From contig JAWKHI010000069.1 in assembly GCA_041394885.1 (NCBI GenBank), forward strand, positions 1 to 22,178: a stretch of 22,178 nt of DNA, given 5' to 3'. This document shows positions 14,933-21,594 of the stretch, one piece after another. This DNA comes from DSOI01 sp041394885. GTDB lineage: Bacteria > Acidobacteriota > Terriglobia > Bryobacterales > Bryobacteraceae. A model generated the notes under the pieces. It did not search any database, was not told the DNA's origin, and saw only the letters and a program-made list of their open reading frames with translations. Each line of letters begins with the position of its first letter. Within the stretch, counting starts at the first letter, position 1. Made by a program: the position numbers and the translations under genes.

Positions 14933-14972
14933 CAGAGCTTAGATCATTATGCATCCAAGGTGACTTACTGCG

Positions 14973-14990
14973 ATTATCCGATTGGATAAT
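14973..14990. promoter_or_regulatory. Perfect inverted repeat between divergent regulator and STAS operon
   Basis: ATTATCC-GATT-GGATAAT is a 7-bp perfect inverted repeat with a 4-nt centre. Its right arm contains GATAAT (14985-14990), a good plus-strand -10 for the STAS operon, with GTGACT (14960-14965) as a possible -35 at 19 nt. On the minus side it lies upstream of CATAAT (14951-14946), the likely -10 of the regulator. Position and symmetry suggest an operator that could act on both directions. Confidence 0.5.
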
Positions 14991-15010
14991 GCCGCTATCC
15001 AGGTGGTTCT

Positions 15011-15424
15011 ATGGCGAGCACGACTGGTCGGGTTTTGCGGAGGTTTTCGCGGTGGCCCCGCAATTGCACACCTCGCGGCATGGCACTCACCATTGGCAAA
15101 CGAAATGAAGGCAATGTCGAGATCATGAGTCTGGCCGGACGCCTGGTGCTCGGCGAAGAAACCAGCGGCTTGCGGGAACAGATGGTCGCGGCATTCGACC
15201 GCAAGTCCGACCTGCTGGTGGATTTGGCCGGGCTCAGCTATATCGATAGCGCCGGGCTCGGCGAGTTGGTGGGCGCACTTGCTTCGGCCACCTCGCGCGG
15301 GCGGAGCATGAAGCTGTTGCGTCCGGGCAGGCGCATGGCTGATTTGCTCCAGATCACGAAGCTCTACACGACCTTCGACATTTTCGAAGACGAAGCCGCG
15401 GCGCTTGCGAGTTACGGCAAATGA
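15011..15424 (+). CDS. STAS domain anti-anti-sigma factor (RsbV/SpoIIAA-like)
   Basis: The STAS domain covers residues 24-137. It begins MALTIGKRNEGNVEIMSLAGRLVLGEE, and the phosphorylation motif is YIDSAGLGELVGAL with acceptor Ser80. In partner switching the unphosphorylated form binds the RsbW-type kinase and frees its target; the kinase inactivates it by phosphorylating this Ser. The ATG at 15011 has AGGTGG only 4 nt upstream. It adds 23 arginine-rich residues not usual for the family, so the ATG at 15080 is a serious alternative, although no ribosome-binding site precedes it. The stop overlaps the phosphatase start by ATGA, making it the first gene of a tightly coupled operon. Confidence 0.88.
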   Translation: MASTTGRVLRRFSRWPRNCTPRGMALTIGKRNEGNVEIMSLAGRLVLGEETSGLREQMVAAFDRKSDLLVDLAGLSYIDSAGLGELVGALASATSRGRSMKLLRPGRRMADLLQITKLYTTFDIFEDEAAALASYGK

Positions 15425-16620
15425 GAGATACTACGGCAATGCCTCCGGAGGAGTTGCACAGGCCGAACGGAAACGACGAGCGCATCGACTTACAGCAGAA
15501 GCTTGCCCGGGTGCAGAGTTTGCTGGAGGCGGCACGGCGCGTCCATTCCACCATCCGCCTCGACGATGTACTCGCCGGCGTGCTGGAGATCGCCGCTAAG
15601 GAACTCGAGGCCGACGGCGCTTTCTTCTTCTCAATGGGCGCGCAACTCGAAGCAAGAGTCAGCGTCTATGGCCGCGTTCCGGATGACTGGACGCGCTGGA
15701 CGGAGCGCGTTCCGCTGCCCGGCTACGCCAGCGCGCCCCTGACGGGCGAACGCGGCGATACGCTGGCTCATCTGGTGATCTACCGGCCAGCGCCGCTGTC
15801 GCTGGAAGAGGAAGACTTTCTGGAAGGGCTGGCGCTGCAGTCGGCCCTGGCTGTGGGCAATGCGCAGCATCACGAGAAAACGATCGAGTGGGAGCGCGTA
15901 CAGCTTGACCTCGATGCGGCGCGCACAATTCAGCGCAGCCTGTTGCCTCAGGCGGTGCCAGATGTCGCGGGCTACTCGTTTGCCTTACGTTCGACCACTT
16001 GTTACGAAGTGGGCGGCGACTACGTAGACGTTGTGCCGCTGCCCGATGGCCGCTTGATGATGGTGCTGGGCGACGTGGCGGGCAAGGGCCTGGCGTCGGC
16101 TTTGATCAGTATGACGTTCCGGTCGAGCTTCCGCGCCATCTGCGGCGCAGGCTTGCCGATGGCCGAGATGGCGGCGCGGCTGAACCAACTGCACTGGCAG
16201 GAAGGGCCGGAAGCGCGGCGGCGTTATGTGACGGCGATTCTGCTGTGCCTGGATCCGGCGACGCATTCGGTGGAGGCGGTGAACTGCGGCCACAATCCGG
16301 CGTTCCTGGTGCATGGAGGAGAGTCTGTACGGGTGGCGGCGAGCGGTCCGCCGCTGGGGATGTTGCCGGACCGGACTTATGAGACCGAGCGGTTCCAGTT
16401 GGCGGAAGGAGGGCAATTGTTGCTCTATACCGATGGGTTGACGGAAGTGTTTCACGGCGAGGAGGAGTTCGGCGAAGAGCGCCTGCTGGGGCTGATGGGC
16501 ACGAAGCCTTCGGCTACGCTGCTGGATGACGTCTGGACGGCGCTGGCTCGTTTTGCGGGCAACGCGCGGCAGACCGATGACATGACGGCCCTCTATCTTT
16601 CCCGGGGAGGAGCCCAATGA
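15421..16620 (+). CDS. GAF - SpoIIE (PP2C-type) serine phosphatase, RsbU-like
   Basis: A protein of 399 residues. The GAF domain lies at about 28-150 (LDDVLAGVLEIAAKELEADGAFFF). A helical linker carries the typical LDAARTIQRSLLPQAVP (164-180). The PPM/SpoIIE phosphatase domain follows with EVGGDYVDV at 196-204, LGDVAGKG at 216-223, NCGHNPAFL, LYTDGLTE at 335-342 and QTDDMT at 384-389, so the metal-binding acidic residues are all present. It should dephosphorylate the neighbouring STAS proteins and thereby relieve the RsbW kinase, with activity set by the GAF sensor. It is cytoplasmic; no signal or membrane segment is seen. It overlaps both neighbours by ATGA, indicating equal translation of sensor, phosphatase and kinase. 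Confidence 0.94.
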   Translation: MRDTTAMPPEELHRPNGNDERIDLQQKLARVQSLLEAARRVHSTIRLDDVLAGVLEIAAKELEADGAFFFSMGAQLEARVSVYGRVPDDWTRWTERVPLPGYASAPLTGERGDTLAHLVIYRPAPLSLEEEDFLEGLALQSALAVGNAQHHEKTIEWERVQLDLDAARTIQRSLLPQAVPDVAGYSFALRSTTCYEVGGDYVDVVPLPDGRLMMVLGDVAGKGLASALISMTFRSSFRAICGAGLPMAEMAARLNQLHWQEGPEARRRYVTAILLCLDPATHSVEAVNCGHNPAFLVHGGESVRVAASGPPLGMLPDRTYETERFQLAEGGQLLLYTDGLTEVFHGEEEFGEERLLGLMGTKPSATLLDDVWTALARFAGNARQTDDMTALYLSRGGAQ

Positions 16621-17060
16621 TTGCCGCACCCATCATCACGGAGCTGCGATTGCCTACGAGGCTGGGCTTCGAGAAGGTGGCGATGCACACGGCGGCGAGC
16701 GTTGCCGAGATCATGGGATTTTCACTCGATCGCATTGAAGACTTGAAGACGGCGGTCTCGGAAGCCTGCATCAACGCCATTGAACACGGCAATCAGCTCA
16801 ACGAATTGTTGGGTGTGGTGGTGACGCTGTCGATGGGCGACGAGTCGCTCGAGGTCAAGATTCGCGATCATGGCACGGGCGTGCAAAACGAATTGCACGT
16901 GCCGGACATCGATCGCAAGATGCTGGGCGAGGAAGATCCGCGCGGCATGGGCATGTTCCTCATTCAGGCGCTGGTGGATGAGGTGGAATACATCAGCGAG
17001 ACGACCGGCGGCAGCTACGCGCGGCTGGTGATTCATTTGAATAGGCAGAGAGAGAACTAA
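16617..17060 (+). CDS. RsbW-type anti-sigma/serine kinase (GHKL ATPase)
   Basis: A single HATPase_c domain of 147 residues. The N box is SEACINAIEHGN (48-59, with Mg-binding Asn53), the G1 box VKIRDHGTGV (80-89), and the G2 box DPRGMGMFLIQ (108-117). Length and motifs match RsbW/SpoIIAB-type serine kinases, which phosphorylate STAS antagonists and otherwise hold a sigma factor or another effector. No sigma factor gene lies in the window, so the held target is unknown. Start and stop overlap or closely abut its neighbours (ATGA with the phosphatase; 4 bp to the second STAS gene). Confidence 0.94.
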   Translation: MIAAPIITELRLPTRLGFEKVAMHTAASVAEIMGFSLDRIEDLKTAVSEACINAIEHGNQLNELLGVVVTLSMGDESLEVKIRDHGTGVQNELHVPDIDRKMLGEEDPRGMGMFLIQALVDEVEYISETTGGSYARLVIHLNRQREN

Positions 17061-17064
17061 AGAC

Positions 17065-17409
17065 ATGGTGATGCCAACGAAGACGAAGGTGGAACAGAAC
17101 GGCGATACGGCGGTGATGCGCTTTGAAGGCGATATCACGAGCACGTCGGAGGATGCCGTGCTGGGAGAGTACAAGGCGCTCAAGGCGGGCACCGCGAAGA
17201 TCCTGCTCGACTTCACGAAAGTGCCGTATTTGAACTCGAGCGGCATTGCGCTGGTGATCCAGTTGTTGATGGCCGCGAGCAAGGTGCCGCAGAAAGTGGT
17301 GTGCTTTGGGCTAACACCGCATTTTGTGAAGGTGTTCACGATGCTGGGTTTGGCGAAGTACACGACGCTGCATACCGACGAAGCGGCTGCCCGAGCGGCC
17401 GTAGTCTGA
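17065..17409 (+). CDS. Second STAS domain anti-anti-sigma factor
   Basis: A protein of 114 residues covering one STAS domain: AVMRFEGDITSTSED, KILLDFTKVPYLNSSGIALVIQLL, and a C-terminal helix FVKVFTMLGLAKY. The phosphoacceptor motif is NSSG (57-60) with Ser58; the usual preceding Asp is Asn here. The purine-rich AGAGAGAGAACTAAAG precedes the ATG; an ATG two codons later is also possible. With another STAS protein at the head of the operon, the single RsbW kinase has two possible partners, as in branched partner-switching systems. It ends the operon; about 90 bp of GC-rich sequence without an evident terminator follow. Confidence 0.9.
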   Translation: MVMPTKTKVEQNGDTAVMRFEGDITSTSEDAVLGEYKALKAGTAKILLDFTKVPYLNSSGIALVIQLLMAASKVPQKVVCFGLTPHFVKVFTMLGLAKYTTLHTDEAAARAAVV

Positions 17410-17484
17410 ACGCTGGCCGCCGCGCGCACCGTCACGAGCCAGGCGGGTTGTCGAGCCCATCCCCGCGCGAATGGCGCGCGCGGC

Positions 17485-17493
17485 GGAGGGGAG
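17485..17493 (+). promoter_or_regulatory. Shine-Dalgarno GGAGGGGAG deciding a TTG start
   Basis: GGAGGGGAG lies 7 nt before TTG at 17501. This favours TTG over the ATG at 17471, which has no ribosome-binding site and would place ten extra residues before the signal-peptide-like N-terminus. Confidence 0.6.
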
Positions 17494-17500
17494 AATCCCG

Positions 17501-18391
17501 TTGCCTCACACTTACAGAATCCTGACGGCGGTGCTGCGACTGCGTGCCTTGGCCTCGCCACTGTTTGCGGAAGAGGACGTCGCCCGCGTCGAGCAGTGGC
17601 GCGTCCACGAAGGCGACGACCCTCGCTGGGCCGCTCCGGACTTCGACGATTCCGGATGGCAGCCGTCGAATTGGCTCCGGCGGTTCTCCAGCGCGCAGGC
17701 CTTCTTCGCAGGCACCCGTTGGTATCGCGCTTCGGTGTCTCTTCCGCCCAGCCTCGCTGGACAGCCACTGGCGATCGCGATGCCACCGCTCGACGAGGTC
17801 TATGACGTATTTGTGAATGGAGTTCGTATTGCCAAGCCGGGGTTTGCCGTGGAGTCCGCGTACCTGCCGGCGAGCGAAGTGGGTGGCGACTCTTACCAGA
17901 AACTTACCAGCTCCGGTGGCGCGCTGCTGGTGCTAGTGGGCGAGGTCAGCGGAAAGGGACTGCGCGCCGCGCTGCTGGTGGGCCACATCTCCGGAGCCTT
18001 GAGCAACGAACGCTCGTACCAGCCCGCGGAGGTGCTGGCGAATCTGAACCAGTCGCTCGTGGGCCGCGTGAGAGGCGGCCTCGCCCCCTGCTGCTACGCC
18101 CGCTTCGACCCCGACGGTAAAGTGACCATCGCTAATGCCGGGCATCCGGCACCTTACGACGACGGCCGCGAACTCGAAGTTGCCACGGGACTGCCGTTGG
18201 GCGTCGCAGCCGGAGTTACCTACGACGAATCCATCGCAACCGGCGAAGCCGAGCCCGCCCAGCGCGAACTCTTTGGCTTCGACCGCACCCGCGATATCTC
18301 GACGCATTCGGCACAAGAGATCGCCAGAGCCGCCAAGGCCTGGGGCCAGAACGACGACATCACCGTGGTGACGGTGCGGAGGAACGCATGA
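17501..18391 (+). pseudogene. Jelly-roll/SpoIIE phosphatase gene with two internal deletions
   Basis: The frame is intact (296 residues from TTG 17501) but parts of the protein are missing. A signal-like N-terminus (about 5-23) leads into a jelly-roll sensor beginning EGDDPRWAAPDFDDSGWQ and ending VYDVFVNGVRI. It is joined directly at about residue 118 to the start of the SpoIIE phosphatase (YLPASEVGGDSYQ, then LVGEVSGKGLRAALLVGHISGAL). The paralogue at 19197 has membrane segments after the sensor; none exist here. Near residues 245-253 (YDESIATGEAEPAQRELFG) about 20 residues are missing, including the LLSDG/LYTDG metal-site motif that the intact phosphatase at 15421 keeps. The final GQNDDITVVTV is present. 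The product would probably be secreted and catalytically dead. It could instead be a neofunctionalised small protein. Confidence 0.7.
18257..18391 (+). repeat. Direct repeat copy A, 3' end of SpoIIE phosphatase gene
   Basis: This 135-bp stretch from GCCCAGCGCG to the TGA is repeated without length change at 19066-19200. The two copies are diverged but share long identical blocks such as TGGGGCCAGAACGACGACAT. They flank the inverted nucleotidyltransferase pair. Confidence 0.8.
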
Positions 18392-18392
18392 G

Positions 18393-18851
18393 CTACGCGC
18401 CAGGATTCAGCTTCCGAAGCTCTTCGGCGTCGACGCGATCCTTACCTCGGCCCGCCGCATCCTTGTTCCGAAGCAGCGCTTCTCTCCCGATAAAGAACAC
18501 CGGAACTCCGTCCAAATCCCCGGCCACCCGGCCTTGCCAGGCGTCTTCAAAGCTGACCCCAGAAATCGAAGTCAATAAATCGATCCGGTTGGGCTCATGG
18601 CCCAGTTGGATCACCCGCCCCGGCGTGGTGAACTCGTGGACCGTGAGACCCAAGCTCCCGAATCCGAACTGCCGGATCGCTGCCACCGTTCGGTCCGCGT
18701 TGGCGGGACTGGCACTCAGGAAGAAATCGACATCGGCCGAGTACCGAGGATATCCGTGCCGGGCCACCGCCAAAGCGCCCACGATCAGGTACTCAACTCC
18801 GTTCGAGTTCAAGCACTCGACAAACTCGCGCAAGTCCTTGCTGAGTGGCAT
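18393..18851 (-). CDS. Nucleotidyltransferase-fold protein (AbiEii/DUF6036-like), likely half of a toxin-antitoxin pair
   Basis: A protein of 152 residues. The N-terminal half shows a minimal nucleotidyltransferase: LNSNGVEYLIVGALAVARHGYPRYSADVDFFLSASP, where VGALAVARHG is the glycine helix and DVDFF carries the two metal-binding Asp. Then come VIQLGHEPNRIDLLTSISG with the third acidic position and FFIGREALLRNKDAAGRGKDRVDAEEL, a common C-terminal signature of this family. These proteins are often found with a small upstream partner and annotated as AbiEii- or MNT-like modules. The gene overlaps its small upstream neighbour by 59 bp and is inverted relative to the surrounding phosphatase remnants, suggesting arrival as a unit. 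Its stop lies just past the TGA of the phosphatase remnant. Confidence 0.85.
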   Translation of the reverse strand: MPLSKDLREFVECLNSNGVEYLIVGALAVARHGYPRYSADVDFFLSASPANADRTVAAIRQFGFGSLGLTVHEFTTPGRVIQLGHEPNRIDLLTSISGVSFEDAWQGRVAGDLDGVPVFFIGREALLRNKDAAGRGKDRVDAEELRKLNPGA

Positions 18852-18981
18852 TGGGGCGGGCTCTTTCTTGCAGCGCGAAGAAAATGGCGATCCGTTCCCG
18901 GGGATCCATCTTGCTTCGCTCGAGAACGTCGGCGGCTTCCGCCTCTTCGAAACTGCGAAAGATTCGCGCCACCTTTTCCAT
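18793..18981 (-). CDS. Small partner protein of the nucleotidyltransferase
   Basis: A protein of 62 residues: MEKVARIFRSFEEAEAAD, then a helical part with DPRERIAIFFALQERARPN and the end LARVCRVLELERS. The pattern of an N-terminal RIFRSFEEAE and a C-terminal RVxRVxELxRS is one I associate from memory with small proteins encoded just upstream of DUF6036-type nucleotidyltransferases. The arrangement fits a type II or type VII toxin-antitoxin-like pair, but which partner is toxic is not readable. It overlaps the nucleotidyltransferase start by 59 bp; both frames look coding in the overlap. TAAAAT lies 7 nt before the ATG. Confidence 0.72.
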   Translation of the reverse strand: MEKVARIFRSFEEAEAADVLERSKMDPRERIAIFFALQERARPNATQQGLARVCRVLELERS

Positions 18982-18988
18982 CCACTCT

Positions 18989-18994
18989 ATTTTA
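18989..18994 (-). promoter_or_regulatory. -10 box TAAAAT of the nucleotidyltransferase pair
   Basis: TAAAAT on the minus strand is followed after 7 nt by the ATG at 18981, so the mRNA would be leaderless or nearly so. No convincing -35 is seen in the GC-rich upstream sequence, and the GAG before the ATG is a poor Shine-Dalgarno. Confidence 0.35.
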
Positions 18995-19029
18995 CCGCGG
19001 TCAGCCGCGCCGGGCGGAGGACGAATCGA

Positions 19030-19200
19030 ATGAGAGCGCTGATTCTAATCGTCGCGGCGGAGAACGCCCAGCGCGAGTTCCTCTGCTTCGACCGTACGCG
19101 CGAGATCTCCATGAAGCCAGCTCCAGAGAACGCCGAAGCCGCCAAGGCGTGGGGCCAGAACGACGACATCACCGTCGTCACGGTGCCGAGGACCTCATGA
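19030..19200 (+). pseudogene. 3' remnant of a second SpoIIE phosphatase gene
   Basis: Only the last 45 or so codons of a phosphatase paralogue remain: ENAQREFLCFDRTREISMKPAPENAEAAKAWGQNDDITVVTVPRTS. It matches the end of the gene at 17501 (AQRELFGFDRTRDIS, WGQNDDITVVTVRR). The ATG at 19030 opens a 56-residue frame, but there is no sensor, no membrane part and no phosphatase core. The TGA overlaps the ATG of the next paralogue (ATGA), preserving the head-to-tail arrangement of the original array. Confidence 0.75.
19066..19200 (+). repeat. Direct repeat copy B, 3' end of SpoIIE phosphatase gene
   Basis: This is the partner of the 135-bp copy at 18257-18391, offset 809 bp, without indels. Divergence is spread through the copy, as expected for old paralogues rather than a recent duplication. 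Confidence 0.8.
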
Positions 19201-19752
19201 AACCATTGCTGCTACTGATCTTGCTGGCGCTGCCAGTCGCCGCCCAGTATCCCGCCGGGGCGGTCTTCCAGCGCGGCGACGACCCACGATGGGCGGCCCC
19301 CGACTTCGATGACCGCCAGTGGGTGAAGCAAAGCGACTACCGCCCCGACTCCAATAACGATTATCTGCAGAACCGCTCCTGGATGCGGGCGCGCGTCACG
19401 ATCCCCGCCGGCGAGCCCGCCGTCATCGTAAGCCAGCATTGCCCCTGCGAGTTCTACGTCAATGGCGTTCGCGTCGCCGCCATCGGTGACCTGAATCAGC
19501 CCCGGCCCCACACCCCTCGGCAGATTCGCATCTTCCCGCTGCCGGCCGGCATTCCGGCGGGCGAGGCCGTCTTTGCCGTTCGCCGTTACGATCCGCCCGG
19601 CCTCGAAAGTGTCGGCTATACATGGGCGAAATCCTCGGCGCTGCTGGTGCCTGACAGCGGCGCGGACCAGGCCCTGGAGCGGTTTGCGAAAACCGTTCTC
19701 GCGTCTGCCCGGCTCAACGTCCTGTTCGTTCTCTTTGCCCTTGCCGCGTTGC

Positions 19753-20078
19753 TGGGGGCCACTTGGGGCCAACGCATGGATGCCGCCTATTGGGTGGCGA
19801 TTTTGATGGAAGGATGCTCGCTCCTGGCTGTTGGGTTTACCAGCTTGGAACTAGGAGGGATCGCCGACCACTCGAATCTGAACTCGATCGGCTGGAGTCT
19901 GGCCAATCCGGTTGCGATTCTGCCGGCCATCCTCCTGGCGCTGCTTGTGCCACGTGTGAATCGACGGATCTGGCTCTCCGCCTGCTTGCTCGCCGGAGCG
20001 ATCAGATGTCCTTTCTTCGTCGCCCCGTACTACGGAGTGCCACCATCCTGGTCGCCGCTCGCGGTGGCTGCCGCCGAG
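19753..20078 (+). repeat. Internal duplication, copy 1 (period 453 bp)
   Basis: Copy 1 aligns with 20206-20531 at a constant 453-bp (151-codon) offset. Anchors are GGGGGCCAC at 19754 and 20207, and GTGCCACCATCCTGG at 20037 and 20490. There is no indel, so the reading frame is preserved. Roughly three quarters or more of the bases match by eye. Confidence 0.85.
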
Positions 20079-20205
20079 GCCGGAATCTGGTTGATCGTGG
20101 TCACCACATTGGCTTTGGTGACCTTGGCGCTCCGGCTCGGCGGCATCCCCAGACCCCTCCTGTTGTTTTGCGTTTTGGGTCCATTGTGTTCCCTATTGAT
20201 GCGCC

Positions 20206-20531
20206 TGGGGGCCACGTGGGGCCAACGCAAGGATGCCGCCTTTTGGGTGGCGCTTGCGCTGGAAGGATGCGCGCTCCTGGCTGTTGTTTTTCTAAGCTTT
20301 GTGTCAATTGGGAGCGCCGACCAATCGACCATGAACTCGATCGGTTGGAGTTTTGTCATTCCGATTGCGATTCTGCCGGCCATCCTCCTGGTGTTGCTTG
20401 TGCCGGGTGTGAATCGACGGCTCTGGCTCCCTGCATGCCTGCTCGCCGGAGCGATCAGAGTTCCTTCCTACATTGCCCCGTACTATGGCGTGCCACCATC
20501 CTGGGCACCGCACGCGGTGGTCCCCTCGTAA
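20206..20531 (+). repeat. Internal duplication, copy 2 (period 453 bp)
   Basis: This is the second copy of the membrane-domain block. Similarity to copy 1 stops in the last few codons (GTCCCCTCGTAA), where the gene ends and unrelated GTPase sequence begins. Confidence 0.85.
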
Positions 20532-21594
20532 CGGGCCGTTCGTCCACACGCACACGGAAACGTGCGGTGGTCATCGTCCGGTGGTACCTGCGTGAGTCGC
20601 CCTACCTATGGGCCCTATTCAACATTAAGCGCGGCCTTACGAAGGATGTCCGGACGATGCTTCTGGAACAGAAGCTCCTCCGCCAACTCCTGCTGGACGG
20701 CAAGGTCCACGCTCTGACCCTCATCGGCACACACGCCGACGAAATTGACACGGATGATGAGACCCTTGCCGAGTTGGGGCTTGACGCCGAGGCAACCGTC
20801 CGCGACGCCATCCTTGCCCGAAACGAGAGGGTCAAGCGGGACTTCCGAGACGAACTCATGGACATCGCCGCCGAACTCGCTCGCCAGGCCGGCGAAGCGA
20901 ATGACGGGCTGCGCCGCCTTCAGGACTCCCTCTCCCAGACGTGCGTCTTCACGGTCTCGACGAAGGCGTATTTGCGTCTGGTCGGCGCGCTCGGGGGCCA
21001 GAAGGATTACGGACTGGGCGACCCGCCGGACACGCAGGTCCCGCAACTCCGCGGACACCTCGAGGAAATCGCCCGTCACCAAGGAATCGAAGAACGAAAT
21101 CAGGAGGTGATGACAAAGCGGGATCTCTTGCTGCACGAGATCCAGTCGCAGTTTCGCGCCCGGCGCGCCATCCTCTCCCAGCGAAGCCAAGGACTCGTCG
21201 AAGAACTCCAACGGATTCAAAGTCAGATTGAAGGTCCACGGGAGCAGTTGGCTCGCGATTTGGCTGAAGTCCAGCACGATGCCGACGGGGATTTCCGGAA
21301 TCGTCAGGAACATCTGGAAGAGCGTCTGGAGCAAGCCGTCGAACGGGCGCTGAAGCAGATCGGCCTCCAGGTTGACGGCTGGGGCTCCCTACATTGGGCG
21401 ACGTTGCGTGCCATCGTCGCGCGCGACGGTCAGTTCTTGAGCCCGTCTACCGGCAAGCGGCATGACTTGAACGCCAGCCTCGCAGGGCCGCTGTTGCAGG
21501 CCATCCCGTTTGCCTGGGACGACTTCTTCGGGCGGCAGTTGGAGAAGATCACAACCTGGGCCCGCGGCAAACTGGAGCGGCACATCGACGTTTC
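20532..21594 (+). pseudogene. Dynamin-like GTPase fragment missing both ends
   Basis: A frame in phase with GTG 20567 gives about 340 coding residues. It reads VIVRWYLRESPYLWALFNIKR, LTLIGTHADEID (a G4-like T-x-A-D), VFTVSTKAYLRLVGALGG (G5 region), then long coiled or helical stalk-like sequence (HLEEIARHQGIEERNQEV, EELQRIQSQIEGPREQLA, RQEHLEERLEQAVERALKQIG). This resembles the second half of a bacterial dynamin-family GTPase domain plus stalk. The P-loop (G1), G2 and G3 motifs are absent, because upstream lies the end of the truncated phosphatase-array gene. The C-terminal part breaks off near 21590, where antisense TPR sequence begins. The frame runs on to 21676 only as antisense of the TPR gene. 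No start context is convincing. Confidence 0.65.

Larger units (their letters stand above)
19197..20531 (+). pseudogene. Jelly-roll membrane sensor, third SpoIIE array member, lacking the phosphatase domain
   Basis: The frame encodes 444 residues. A signal peptide (MKPLLLLILLALPVAAQ) is followed by the jelly-roll sensor (RGDDPRWAAPDFDDRQWV, CEFYVNGVRVAAIGDL), a linker and hydrophobic segments (LNVLFVLFALAALLGA, NPVAILPAILLALLV, AGIWLIVVTTLALVTLAL). The membrane part is duplicated: the block from GATWGQRMDAAYWVA to YYGVPPSWSPLAV recurs from GATWGQRKDAAFWVA to YYGVPPSWAPHAV. The protein stops right after the second copy, where a phosphatase would be expected from the neighbouring paralogues. 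A dynamin-like fragment begins just downstream, so the gene was probably cut there. GAGGAC lies 5 nt before the ATG. It might still be expressed as a membrane protein. Confidence 0.72.

Noticed and set aside
15081..15100. TGGCAC followed by TTGGCA as a sigma-54 promoter
   Set aside because: The GG to GC distance is 12 instead of 10, and it lies inside the STAS coding sequence.
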